Positions 16,929 through 24,885 of a stretch of 64,000 bases of DNA are shown in pieces. Origin of the DNA: Cohnella fermenti (GTDB taxonomy: Bacteria > Bacillota > Bacilli > Paenibacillales > Paenibacillaceae); the NCBI RefSeq assembly GCF_004801405.1, contig NZ_SSOB01000043.1:1-64000 (forward strand), in the 5' to 3' direction. The position numbers and the translations under genes are program-made. The notes below the pieces were generated by a model. That model had not been told where the DNA came from, ran no database searches, and worked only from the letters and a program-made list of their open reading frames with translations. Numbering within the stretch: position 1 is the stretch's first letter; each line of letters starts with the position of its first letter.

Positions 16929-18812
16929 ATGTTCGGTGTGGGCTATCTTCAACGGCTTGGCCGGGCGTTCATGCTGCCGATGACGGTGCTGCCTGCGGCC
17001 GCCATTCTCATCATGCTGTCCCGCCTGCCATGGGATTCGTTCGGAATGGGCGCAGTGCCGGACATGCTGCTGGCGGCGGGGACGCAGATTTTCCTCTACG
17101 TCCCGTACGTCTTCGCGGTCGGCATCGCGCTCAGCATGTCGAATCAATCCGTCTTCGCCGGAATGGCCTCCTTGACGGGAATGGTTATTTTCGCGGCGAT
17201 TACGAAGACGTATGATCCGGACGGCGTTCAGCCCTCCATGTTCGCCGGTGCGGTCATCGGCATCGTCTCGGGTTGGGCAAGCGAGAAGTTCAAGGTGCTG
17301 AAGCTGCCCGAATCGCTGCAATTTTTCGGCGGCTCCCGCTTCGTTCCGATCTTCATGGGCGCCTTCTCCGTGATCTTCGCTTGGATCATGATCCAAGCCG
17401 GTCATTCCATCCGCGACCTGATCGCGGAATCGGGCAATGTCGTCGGCTCCGCCGGCGGCTTCGGCGTGTTCCTGTACGGCTTCCTGCACCGGATTCTGGT
17501 CGCCTTCGGCCTTCATCACCTGTTGAACCACGTCTTCTGGTTCCAGGTCGGAGAATACGAGGACCCCAGCGGGAACGTCTACTTCGGGGACCTGCCGCGC
17601 TTCTTCGCGGGAGACCCGACGGCCGGGGCCTACATGGCGGGCTTGTATCCGATCATTATGTTCGCGCTGCCGGCGATCGCCTTCGCCATCATTCACGAAG
17701 CCCGCGAGGATTTGAAGCCGAAGACGAGCAAGCAATTCCGCGTGGCGGCGCTTACCGCCTTCCTTACGGGGGTAACGGAGCCGGTCGAATTCGCCTTCCT
17801 GTTCGTGGCGCCGTACTTGTTCATTCTTCATTCCCTCATCTCGGGAGGAATCATGTGGCTGACCTACGAGCTCGGCATCCGGGACGGCTTCAGCTTCTCG
17901 GCCGGCGCGCTCGAATACGTCATCAACCTCCCGTTGTCGCAGAAGGGTTGGCTGATCATCCCGCTCGGTCTCGCGGTCGGCGTTTTGTACTATGTGCTTT
18001 TCCGCTGGTGCATTCGCAAGTTCCAGTTGTCCACTCCGGGACGCGAGGATGCGACCCGGCTCGACGATTGGGCGGGGGACATTCCGTACCGCGCGCCGCT
18101 CATTCTTCAGGCGCTCGGCGGCAAGGAGAACATCGTGCGTCTCGAGGCCTGCATCACGAGGCTGCGCCTGACGCTGGCGGAGGATCGGCGGGTCGACGCG
18201 AAGTCGCTTCGCCACCTGGGCGCGGCGGGCGTCATCCACTTGGGCGGGGGCAATGTACAGGTCGTGTTCGGCACGTTCTCGGAGCTGATTCGCGAAGAGA
18301 TCTCCAAGCTGATGCAGCTCGACGTCCATCAGGTTCAATTCCACGCGCCGGTCCAGGGTCGAATGATTCCGCTCGAGGATGTGGACGATCCGATCTTCGC
18401 GCAGCGGCTCGTCGGCCGAGGGGTCGCCTTCATCCCGGATCGCGGGGAGCTGGTCGCTCCCGTCGCCGGGAAGGTGATCCATCTCTATCCGACGAAGCAT
18501 GCGATCGGCATTCAGACGAAGGAGGGCCTGGAGGTGCTTCTGCATATCGGCATCGACACCTCCGGGCTGAAGGACACGTTCACCGCGCTCGTGCAAGAGG
18601 GGGACGAAGTCAATCCGGGGCAGCCGCTTATCCGCTTCCATCTGGCTACGCTCAAGAGCAAAGCCAAGTCGCTCGCGACACCGATGGTCATCACCAACTC
18701 GGATATCGTACGCTCCTGGCGCTTCGCTCCTTTCGCGGCGGTCAAGAAGGGGCAAGCCGCGGTCATGTCGGTCGTCGTTAAAGAGAGAGAGGACAAGGGG
18801 GGAGAACAATGA
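16929..18812 (+). CDS. PTS transporter subunit IICBA, GlcNAc-type (NagE-like)
   Basis: A 627-residue membrane permease that imports and phosphorylates a hexose. Residues 1-370 are the EIIC channel (FMLPMTVLPAAAIL, GGSRFVPI, the TGVTEPVEFAF substrate motif); LNHVFWFQVGEY and NVYFGDLPRFFAGDPTAG resemble GlcNAc permeases more than glucose ones. EIIB follows, with its phosphocysteine in RLEACITRLRL near residue 408. EIIA is last, with the phospho-His in VLLHIGIDT near residue 539. The stop overlaps the start of the enzyme I gene (ATGA), implying one transcript and coupled translation. No antiterminator gene or site was seen. Glucose as substrate is the main alternative. Confidence 0.88.
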   Translation: MFGVGYLQRLGRAFMLPMTVLPAAAILIMLSRLPWDSFGMGAVPDMLLAAGTQIFLYVPYVFAVGIALSMSNQSVFAGMASLTGMVIFAAITKTYDPDGVQPSMFAGAVIGIVSGWASEKFKVLKLPESLQFFGGSRFVPIFMGAFSVIFAWIMIQAGHSIRDLIAESGNVVGSAGGFGVFLYGFLHRILVAFGLHHLLNHVFWFQVGEYEDPSGNVYFGDLPRFFAGDPTAGAYMAGLYPIIMFALPAIAFAIIHEAREDLKPKTSKQFRVAALTAFLTGVTEPVEFAFLFVAPYLFILHSLISGGIMWLTYELGIRDGFSFSAGALEYVINLPLSQKGWLIIPLGLAVGVLYYVLFRWCIRKFQLSTPGREDATRLDDWAGDIPYRAPLILQALGGKENIVRLEACITRLRLTLAEDRRVDAKSLRHLGAAGVIHLGGGNVQVVFGTFSELIREEISKLMQLDVHQVQFHAPVQGRMIPLEDVDDPIFAQRLVGRGVAFIPDRGELVAPVAGKVIHLYPTKHAIGIQTKEGLEVLLHIGIDTSGLKDTFTALVQEGDEVNPGQPLIRFHLATLKSKAKSLATPMVITNSDIVRSWRFAPFAAVKKGQAAVMSVVVKEREDKGGEQ

Positions 18813-20563
18813 TTCAAGGATTGCCCGCATCGGATGGCATTGCGATCGGGAAGGCGTTCGTTCTTCCGAATTGGGAATGGGAGATGCCCGAGCAGCTCAT
18901 CGGAGTCGGCGATCTCGCGCTGGAGTTCGAGCGGCTGTATGAAGGCGTCAAGCGCTCGAAGCACGAGATCCATAAGCTGAAGACCGAGATGGACGAGACG
19001 GTCGGAGCGGAAGAGTCGGGAATCTTCGCGGCGCATCTCGCCATTCTCGACGACCCGGTGTTCATGAACGAGATCAAGGGGATCATCCAGCGCCAATACA
19101 AGGCGGCGGAAGTGGCGGTCAAGGAAGCGATCGATCACTTCGTCACGATGTTCGACCTGCTCGACGACGAATATATGAAGGAGCGCGCTCTCGACATCAA
19201 GGACGTCGGCAATCGGCTGCTCAAGCATCTGCTCGGCGTGCCGGAGATCTCGCTGCCGCTGGATGCGCAGCCGTTTATTCTCGTCGTTCGGGAGCTCACG
19301 CCTTCCCAACTCATTCACCTCAAGCCGGAGATGGTGCTCGGAATCGTGACGATGGTCGGAAGCCCGACCTCGCATTCCGCGATCATGTCCCGGGCATTCG
19401 GCATCCCGCTCGTGATGGGCGTCGAAGGCAAGCTGCCGGCCCCGATCGAGACCGGAGACCTGCTCATCGTCGACGGGCGCAGCGGCTACGTTCACATCAA
19501 TCCGAGCGCGGAGACCGTCATCCGGTATTCCGAGCTTCGCCAGCGCGAGACGGAGACGAGAGAACGGCTGCAGCAGCTTGCGCTCGTTCCGTCGGTCACG
19601 CCGGACGGAATGACGATCGAGCTGGCCGCCAACATCAGCTCGATCAAGGAGCTCGACGCCGCAATCGGCAATGGCGCGCACGGGGTCGGCCTGTTCCGCA
19701 CCGAATTCCTGTACATGGACCGCAGCCGCTTCCCTTCGGAGGAGGAGCAATTCGAGGTGTACCGCCAAGCGGCGGAGAAGCTGCAAGGCAAGCCGCTCAC
19801 CATCCGGACGCTCGATATCGGAGGGGATAAGCAGCTCGACTACTTCGACCTCCCGGAAGAGGATAATCCCTTCCTCGGCTACCGGGCGATCCGCTTCAGC
19901 CTGAACCGCAAGGACTTGTTCAAGGTGCAGTTGCGGGCAATCCTGCGGGCGTCTGTCTTCGGGAACGTGCAGCTCATGTACCCGCTGATCGCATCCGTGG
20001 AAGAGGTGAGGGAAGCGAATGCGCTGCTCGAGGAGGCGCGGCTGGAGCTGGTCGCCGAAGGCGTTGCCTGCCAGGAGAAGATTCGGACCGGCATCATGAT
20101 CGAGGTGCCCGCCGCGGTGGCGATCGCGGAGCTGCTGGCGGAGGAAGTGAGCTTCTTCAGCATCGGCACGAACGACCTGATCCAGTTCACGCTTGCGGTC
20201 GATCGGATGAACGAGCACATCGGCCACATGTACGAACCGTTCCATCCGGCCGTGCTGCGCATGCTGAAGACCGTCGTCGCCGCCGCGAAGCGGCACGGGG
20301 TGCAGGTGAACATCTGCGGCGAGATGGCCGGCGACGTTCGCTCCATGCCGATCTGGCTCGGCCTCGGCATCCACGAGCTGAGCATCTCGGCGCAGTCGAT
20401 CCTCTCCGTCAAGGAGACGATGCTGCGGACGAATGCGCAGGAGAGCCGTTTCCTGATGGATGAGCTCTTCGCCTACCGCACCGCGAAGGAGATCCGGGAA
20501 CGGCTGGAACGCTTCCACGCCGAGGAAGCGATCGCCCAAGGCCATATCCGGCCGGGGATCTAG
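18809..20563 (+). CDS. ptsI: PTS enzyme I (phosphoenolpyruvate-protein phosphotransferase)
   Basis: Takes phosphate from PEP and passes it to HPr. The 584-residue protein has the HPr-binding helical domain (about 25-145), the phospho-His loop GSPTSHSAIMSR with His189, and the PEP-binding barrel (GLFRTEFLYMDR, RTLDIGGDK, GIMIEVPAA, FFSIGTNDLIQF, and the catalytic Cys503 in NICGEMAGD). The start ATG overlaps the IICBA stop by four bases. No HPr gene is adjacent. A strong terminator follows. Confidence 0.94.
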   Translation: MIQGLPASDGIAIGKAFVLPNWEWEMPEQLIGVGDLALEFERLYEGVKRSKHEIHKLKTEMDETVGAEESGIFAAHLAILDDPVFMNEIKGIIQRQYKAAEVAVKEAIDHFVTMFDLLDDEYMKERALDIKDVGNRLLKHLLGVPEISLPLDAQPFILVVRELTPSQLIHLKPEMVLGIVTMVGSPTSHSAIMSRAFGIPLVMGVEGKLPAPIETGDLLIVDGRSGYVHINPSAETVIRYSELRQRETETRERLQQLALVPSVTPDGMTIELAANISSIKELDAAIGNGAHGVGLFRTEFLYMDRSRFPSEEEQFEVYRQAAEKLQGKPLTIRTLDIGGDKQLDYFDLPEEDNPFLGYRAIRFSLNRKDLFKVQLRAILRASVFGNVQLMYPLIASVEEVREANALLEEARLELVAEGVACQEKIRTGIMIEVPAAVAIAELLAEEVSFFSIGTNDLIQFTLAVDRMNEHIGHMYEPFHPAVLRMLKTVVAAAKRHGVQVNICGEMAGDVRSMPIWLGLGIHELSISAQSILSVKETMLRTNAQESRFLMDELFAYRTAKEIRERLERFHAEEAIAQGHIRPGI

Positions 20564-20583
20564 ACAGGCGATTCCGCCAGACG

Positions 20584-20634
20584 AAGGGGCGCCGTGCAAG
20601 TCCGGGTTGGGGACTTGCACGGCGCCCCTTTGCC
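20584..20634 (+). terminator. strong terminator after ptsI
   Basis: An 18-bp perfect stem (GGGGCGCCGTGCAAGTCC at 20586-20603 with its complement at 20611-20628) with a 7-base loop, flanked by AA and TTTG. Confidence 0.8.
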
Positions 20635-20639
20635 TTCTC

Positions 20640-20848
20640 CGCGAGAGCCGAGCGGAGCCGAGCGGAGCCGAGCCGAGCGGATCGGAGTGAATGGGATCGG
20701 ATTGGATCGAATGGCGATTGTTCACAAAATGTCGCGCGTATTCGCGCAATTGCATATACCCCGCATATACCCGCATATAGCCGCATATACCCCGTGTATA
20801 TCCCGCGTACGCCTCGTTGCCGTCTCGCGGGCGGAATCCGCCCGACTG
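20640..20848. repeat. low-complexity intergenic DNA, no gene
   Basis: GAGCCGAGCG-type direct repeats (about 20645-20690) are followed by GGATCGGATTGGATCGAATGG-like runs and repeated CGCATATA units (about 20755-20800). No gene or ribosome-binding site is apparent. Confidence 0.6.
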
Positions 20849-21053
20849 CGATTTATGTGGTTTTTCACATATATTCCGCGATTCCACATGTGTATTGGCG
20901 CGATTTATGTGGTTTTTCACCTATAATTTGCGATTTCGTCTCCGCCCGGCGCGATGTGCGTGGTTTTCCACATACATTCTGCGATTTCGCCTCTGTCCGG
21001 CGTGTTTTATGTGATTTTTCACATATATCCGGCGCCTCCCCCGATTGTCCGCC
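20849..21053 (-). repeat. four-palindrome 51-52 bp phased element, copy B (tandem form)
   Basis: Four tandem units start at 20849, 20901, 20952 and 21003 (52, 51 and 51 bp). Each opens with a hairpin of the TATGTG-GTTTTT-CACATA kind followed by a related CGCGATTTCG...CCGGCG spacer. The hairpin is the reverse complement of the third palindrome of copies C and F, so this copy is inverted relative to them and looks like amplification of one module. Confidence 0.85.
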
Positions 21054-21076
21054 GCTCCGCCCAGCCCCGGCCAATG

Positions 21077-21601
21077 CTACCGTCTGCCGTAGAGAACGTC
21101 GCAGAACGCCTTCGCGTATTCCGGCAGGTCCGGCGGTCTGCGGGCGGAGATCAGGTTGCCGTCCACGACGACGGCTTCGTCGAACCATTCCGCACCCGCG
21201 TTCTCCATGTCGTCCCGGATGCCCGGGGTCGACGTCACCTTGCGGCCTTCCAGGATTTTGGCCGAGATCAGCACCCACCCGGCGTGGCAGATCTGCCCGA
21301 TCGGCTTGCCGGCCTCGTTCATGCGGCGGACGAACTGCTGCACGCGGGCGTCGCGCCGGATTTTGTCCGGCGCCCAGCCTCCCGGCACGAGCAGCCCGTC
21401 GCAGGCCGCCTCGTCCAGTTCCTCATAAGACATATCGGCCACGGCGGGGACGCCGTACTTGCCGATGTGCTTGCGGCCCTTCTCAGGCCCTGCGTATACA
21501 ACCTCGGCGCCTTCTTCGCGGGCGCGATAAACCGGATACCACAGCTCCAAATCCTCGAATTCGTCGTCGATCAGGCAGACGACTTTCTTCGTTTGTCCCA
21601 T
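21077..21601 (-). CDS. DJ-1/PfpI family protein
   Basis: 174 residues: KKVVCLIDDEFEDLELWYPV at the N-terminus, DGLLVPGGWAPDKIR, then the nucleophile elbow GQICHAGWVLISA with Cys near residue 105, and a late STPGIRDDMENAGA block. Family members are described as proteases, deglycases or glyoxalases; which applies here is unclear. ATG 21601 is preceded by GGGAGG; the longer frame to 21664 runs through short tandem repeats and has no ribosome-binding site. Confidence 0.88.
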   Translation of the reverse strand: MGQTKKVVCLIDDEFEDLELWYPVYRAREEGAEVVYAGPEKGRKHIGKYGVPAVADMSYEELDEAACDGLLVPGGWAPDKIRRDARVQQFVRRMNEAGKPIGQICHAGWVLISAKILEGRKVTSTPGIRDDMENAGAEWFDEAVVVDGNLISARRPPDLPEYAKAFCDVLYGRR

Positions 21602-21629
21602 CTCTTCGCCTCCCAGCGCGCATAACCTA

Positions 21630-21662
21630 ATAGTCGCGGCATAGTCGCGGCATAGTCGCGGC
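21630..21662. repeat. 11-bp tandem repeat, three copies
   Basis: ATAGTCGCGGC is repeated three times without change directly upstream of the PfpI gene, between its likely promoter and ribosome-binding site. Confidence 0.85.
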
Positions 21663-21857
21663 ACGCGAACGCAAGCCGCATGCTGCCTATTTTAGAATAG
21701 CAGATCCGTTAAGGTTCGGCTGTTCTTATTCTTGTCTTACCCAATCCGGCGAATCCCTACGACCATCCCCACGACCATCCTCGCGACGAATCCCCGCAGA
21801 TACCATAATTTACAGTGGCTTCTAAAGAAGGAATCGGAGGCGAGGAGGGCGAATACA

Positions 21858-21983
21858 ATGGTCGAAGCGGTGCCGTCCCGCATCCCAGGACTGGCGCCGC
21901 CCAACAGGCTGGCACCCGTCTGCGGCGCTGTCGCTTTTTTTTCCAGTTCTGCCGCCATCTCTGTTGCCATAATTGTCGAATGA
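21858..21983 (+). CDS. possible small hydrophobic-tailed protein
   Basis: A 41-codon frame with GGAGG about ten bases before its ATG and a C-terminal hydrophobic stretch (AFFSSSAAISVAIIVE). Its stop lies next to the ribosome-binding site of the following gene, as in an operon. No homolog comes to mind. The G+C-rich inverted repeat and T-run around 21890-21950 could instead be a terminator, so this is weak. Confidence 0.3.
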   Translation: MVEAVPSRIPGLAPPNRLAPVCGAVAFFSSSAAISVAIIVE

Positions 21984-21995
21984 GGAGAGAGTCCG

Positions 21996-22406
21996 TTGCA
22001 CAAACGTTGTTCTTGCGGTCACACCATGACTTTGATTCTTCGCACCTTGATCTACGTCCACAAGGTCAGCATTGCCAATGTTCCCGTCTACTCTTGCGAA
22101 TTCTGCTCGCGCAACGAAGTGTTTCCCGGAGTGAAGGAAGATCTGGGGCAACTCGTCGGAAGGATGGGCTCGAAGCCTCAGCCGCAGACGATCCCGTTCG
22201 AGGAGCAGCACGAGTGGGCGGCGGTTCTTAGAGATATGGCGGCCAATCGGCAGCCTCTGGATGCGGCGGCGGTCGCCCGGAGCATCGAGAACAGGACAAA
22301 CGAGCTGCTCGACCTTCTGCTCGTCGCCTCATCCCTGCGAGACGAGAAGTGGCAGAAGGAGCTGCGCGGCAGGTTGTCCCAGCTTAGCGCGCAATACATA
22401 TCGTAA
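21996..22406 (+). CDS. protein with N-terminal zinc-ribbon-like cysteines, unknown function
   Basis: 136 residues, starting TTG with GAGGAGAGAG upstream. The N-terminus has CSCGH at residues 5-9 and CEFC at 34-37, a spacing that could form one zinc knuckle. The C-terminal half is helical and charged. It ends in its own terminator, and the next gene has its own promoter. Function is not recognised. Confidence 0.7.
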   Translation: MHKRCSCGHTMTLILRTLIYVHKVSIANVPVYSCEFCSRNEVFPGVKEDLGQLVGRMGSKPQPQTIPFEEQHEWAAVLRDMAANRQPLDAAAVARSIENRTNELLDLLLVASSLRDEKWQKELRGRLSQLSAQYIS

Positions 22407-22416
22407 TTTGACGCAG

Positions 22417-22446
22417 ACGGGGCGAATGCCCCGTTATTTGTTTTGC
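22417..22446 (+). terminator. intrinsic terminator
   Basis: ACGGGGC-GAAT-GCCCCGT (22417-22434) followed by TATTTGTTTTG. Confidence 0.75.
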
Positions 22447-22471
22447 GTAACGTGGACATTTCTGCTACCAT
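22443..22471 (+). promoter_or_regulatory. promoter of ytxJ with extended -10
   Basis: TTGCGT (22443-22448), 17 bp, TACCAT (22466-22471) preceded by TGC, i.e. an extended -10. Confidence 0.55.
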
Positions 22472-22495
22472 GAAAACAAACGATATTATTTTCAT

Positions 22496-22505
22496 GGAGG
22501 TGATC
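22496..22505 (+). promoter_or_regulatory. extended Shine-Dalgarno site deciding a CTG start
   Basis: GGAGGTGATC is complementary over ten bases to the 3' end of Bacillales 16S rRNA and stands seven bases (from GGAGG) ahead of CTG at 22508. The ATG at 22494 overlaps the site and is in a frame that stops after eight codons. The last bases form a GGTGATCACC palindrome that includes the first base of the CTG. Confidence 0.7.
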
Positions 22506-22507
22506 AC

Positions 22508-22855
22508 CTGGCTGCGATAACGCAACTAACCAGCATCGACCAATGGAAGGCGGCGCTTCGGCAATCGAGCGAGAAGCCGCTGCTTGTGTTTAAGCATAGC
22601 ACGCAATGCCCGGTTAGCGCGGGAGCGCATGAGGCCCTGACGAATTACCTGGCCGATGCCGCTCCGCCCTCCGTCGAATTCGCGATCGTTCATGTAATCG
22701 AAGACCGTCCCGTCAGCAACGACATCGCAGAGACGCTCGGGGTAACCCACAAGTCCCCGCAAGCGATTCTGATCAAGAACGGCGAGCCCGTCTGGGATGA
22801 ATCCCACTGGAGAATCACCGAACAATTCCTTGCGGAACGGCTTCAGGAAGCCTAA
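22508..22855 (+). CDS. ytxJ: monothiol bacilliredoxin YtxJ (BrxC-like), apparent CTG start
   Basis: 115 residues with the thioredoxin-like fold of YtxJ: LLVFKHSTQCPVSAGA carries the TCPVS-type active site here as TQCPVS (Cys near residue 35), then VEFAIVHVIEDRPVSNDIAETL and SPQAILIKNG with the cis-Pro region. The family removes bacillithiol from proteins. No ATG, GTG or TTG in frame precedes the conserved N-terminal region except a GTG at 22586 that would delete the first helix. CTG 22508 with its near-perfect ribosome-binding site gives the expected length. Confidence 0.82.
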   Translation: MAAITQLTSIDQWKAALRQSSEKPLLVFKHSTQCPVSAGAHEALTNYLADAAPPSVEFAIVHVIEDRPVSNDIAETLGVTHKSPQAILIKNGEPVWDESHWRITEQFLAERLQEA

Positions 22856-22921
22856 GAGAAGGAGTCCGACCGGGAAAAACGGGTGAATCGTCGATATTTC
22901 GGCGATAAAGCGGGCTAAACG

Positions 22922-22950
22922 TTGCGGAATCAGCAAATTTGTCGTATCAT
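22922..22950 (+). promoter_or_regulatory. promoter of ccpA
   Basis: TTGCGG (22922-22927), exactly 17 bp, TATCAT (22945-22950), about 50 bases before the GTG start of ccpA. Confidence 0.6.
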
Positions 22951-23010
22951 TACCTTAATATCCCATGGACAAGCCGGGCAATGGTTGTTCATAGCATTGG
23001 AGCGAGTAAC

Positions 23011-24015
23011 GTGACGGTAACCATATATGATGTGGCTCGCGAGGCCGGCGTGTCGATGGCAACGGTATCCCGTGTCGTCAACAACAACCCGAACGTGAAG
23101 CCTCAGACACGGAAGAAAGTATTCGAAGCAATCGAACGGCTGGGCTATCGCCCGAACGCCGTTGCGCGCGGATTGGCCAGCAAGAAGACGACGACGGTCG
23201 GCGTCGTGATCCCCGATATCTCGAACGCGATCTTCGCCGAAGTCGCCAGAGGGATCGAAGACATCGCCAACATGTATCACTACAACATCATCCTCTGTAA
23301 CGCGGATAAGCGCAAGGACAAGGAGATTCGCGTCATCAACACGCTTCTCGAGAAGCAGGTCGACGGTCTTCTCTTCATGGGCGGCGCAGTAACCGACGAA
23401 CACATTCAAGCGTTCAACACGTCGAATGTGCCGATTGTTCTGTGCGCGACGACCGATGAGAAGGGAACGATTCCTTCCGTCGACATCGACCATGAGCTGG
23501 CCGCTTACGACGCGGCGAAGCGATTGCTCTCCGAAGGCCATCGCCGCATCGCGATGATCAGCGGAACGCTGCAGGACCCCGCGAACGGCTTCGCCCGTTA
23601 TCAGGGCTACAAGCGTGCGCTCGAGGAAGCCGGTCTGTCGGTTGACGAAGAGCTTGTTCGCATCGGCAACTACAAGTACGAAGCGGGAATGGAAGCGGCC
23701 CACCACTTCATCGGGCTCTCCGAGCGCCCGACCGCAATCTTCGCCGCGAACGACGAGATGGCGATCGGCGCCATCCACGCGATCCAAGATGCGGGGCTGA
23801 AGGTTCCGGAAGACATCTCGGTCATCTCTGTGGACAACATCCGCATGGCTTCGATGGTTCGTCCGCAACTGACGACGGTCGCGCAGCCGATGTACGACAT
23901 CGGAGCGGTTGCCATGCGTCTGCTGACGAAGCTGATGAAGAAGGAATCCGTCGAGAACGCGAAGGTTGTTCTTCCGCATGAATTGATTATTCGCCAATCC
24001 GTCGCATCGGTTTAA
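23011..24015 (+). CDS. ccpA: catabolite control protein A
   Basis: LacI-family master regulator of carbon catabolite control, which binds cre sites with Ser-phosphorylated HPr. The 334-residue length equals that of B. subtilis CcpA. Residues 2-24 are the helix-turn-helix ([23 protein letters not shown]), followed by the hinge helix ([20 protein letters not shown]) and a two-lobed periplasmic-binding core ending in [24 protein letters not shown] 23011 is chosen because GGAGCGAG precedes it; the frame continues upstream through the promoter. Possible targets in this window are the PTS and acsA genes. Confidence 0.93.
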   Translation: MTVTIYDVAREAGVSMATVSRVVNNNPNVKPQTRKKVFEAIERLGYRPNAVARGLASKKTTTVGVVIPDISNAIFAEVARGIEDIANMYHYNIILCNADKRKDKEIRVINTLLEKQVDGLLFMGGAVTDEHIQAFNTSNVPIVLCATTDEKGTIPSVDIDHELAAYDAAKRLLSEGHRRIAMISGTLQDPANGFARYQGYKRALEEAGLSVDEELVRIGNYKYEAGMEAAHHFIGLSERPTAIFAANDEMAIGAIHAIQDAGLKVPEDISVISVDNIRMASMVRPQLTTVAQPMYDIGAVAMRLLTKLMKKESVENAKVVLPHELIIRQSVASV

Positions 24016-24044
24016 ATGTTTGACATACTCATGATAGAAGAAGG

Positions 24045-24090
24045 TGCCCTGTACAGGAAGCTTGCCCGCCTGTGACGGGGCATTTTCTTC
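24045..24090 (+). terminator. terminator after ccpA
   Basis: TGCCCTGT pairs with ACGGGGCA (one wobble) and an inner ACAGG/CCTGT stem extends it; TTTTCTTCC follows. Confidence 0.75.
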
Positions 24091-24113
24091 CCTTTAGGAG
24101 AAGGAGGTTTTCC

Positions 24114-24803
24114 ATGTTTGGAATTATCGGAGCGATGCAGGAGGAGATCGACCTGCTCCACAGCCAGATGGATGATCGGGTCGAGATGAACCGTTCCGGC
24201 ATCGTCTTCTACACGGGCTCCTTGAACGAGAAGCCTGTTGTGCTCTGCAAGTGCGGTGTCGGCAAGGTCAATGCGGCCGTCTACACGCAGGTGCTGATCG
24301 ACCGCTTCAACGTGAAGCAGGTGATCTTCACCGGCGTAGCCGGAGCGGTCGACCCGGAGCTGAACATCGGGGACGTCGTCATCTCCACGAGCTGCCTTCA
24401 GCATGACATCGACGTGACGGCGCTTGGCTTCGCCCGCGGCGTTATTCCATACCAGCCATCCTCGGAGTGGAAGGCAGACGAGCAGCTCGTCGCAATGGCG
24501 AAGGAAGCGGGCGAGATCGTGCTGCCGGGACGCGTGAAGCTCGGCAAGGTGCTGTCCGGCGATCAGTTTATCGCCGATCGCAACCAGGTGCAGGAGCTGT
24601 TCGAGGTGTTCGGAGGAGCTTGCACCGAGATGGAGGGCGCGGCTGTCGCGCAGGTGTGCGCGATGAACGATGTCGGCTATGTCGTCATCCGTTCCATGTC
24701 GGACAAGGCGGATGGTTCGGCTTCCGTGAACTTCGCGGAATTCACCATCGAGGCGTCCAACAACTCGTATCGGATCGTCAACGAGATGCTGAAGCGGATA
24801 TAA
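24114..24803 (+). CDS. mtnN: 5'-methylthioadenosine/S-adenosylhomocysteine nucleosidase
   Basis: Cleaves the glycosidic bond of MTA and SAH, recycling by-products of polyamine synthesis and methylation; it is a plausible partner of SpeA-derived polyamine flux and of the methyltransferases. 229 residues: FGIIGAMQEEI (catalytic Glu near 12), CGVGKVNAAV, FTGVAGAVDP, TEMEGAAVAQVC, and the catalytic Asp of RSMSDKADG. ATG 24114 has AAGGAGG upstream. Confidence 0.94.
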   Translation: MFGIIGAMQEEIDLLHSQMDDRVEMNRSGIVFYTGSLNEKPVVLCKCGVGKVNAAVYTQVLIDRFNVKQVIFTGVAGAVDPELNIGDVVISTSCLQHDIDVTALGFARGVIPYQPSSEWKADEQLVAMAKEAGEIVLPGRVKLGKVLSGDQFIADRNQVQELFEVFGGACTEMEGAAVAQVCAMNDVGYVVIRSMSDKADGSASVNFAEFTIEASNNSYRIVNEMLKRI

Positions 24804-24823
24804 TCGTAATCGCTAACGAAGAG

Positions 24824-24862
24824 AAGGGCCGCAATCCTGATGACAGGACGGCGGCCCTTGCT
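24824..24862. terminator. bidirectional terminator between mtnN and acuC
   Basis: AAGGGCCGC (24824-24832) pairs with GCGGCCCTT (24851-24859); TCCTG/CAGGA form an inner stem. The genes are convergent. Confidence 0.75.
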
Positions 24863-24885
24863 GCTATGTTCAAGCTGTCCAAGCT

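Noticed and set aside
18512-20920. 802-codon open frame antisense to ptsI
   Set aside because: It runs through the ptsI terminator and element B and has no recognisable domain.
20849-21053. CRISPR-like array (regular units of about 51 bp)
   Set aside because: Units are not identical repeats with unique spacers; the between-palindrome parts are themselves related, there are only four units and no cas genes.
21737-22003. 88-codon minus-strand frame
   Set aside because: No ribosome-binding site, overlaps a better-supported plus-strand gene start and has no recognisable features.
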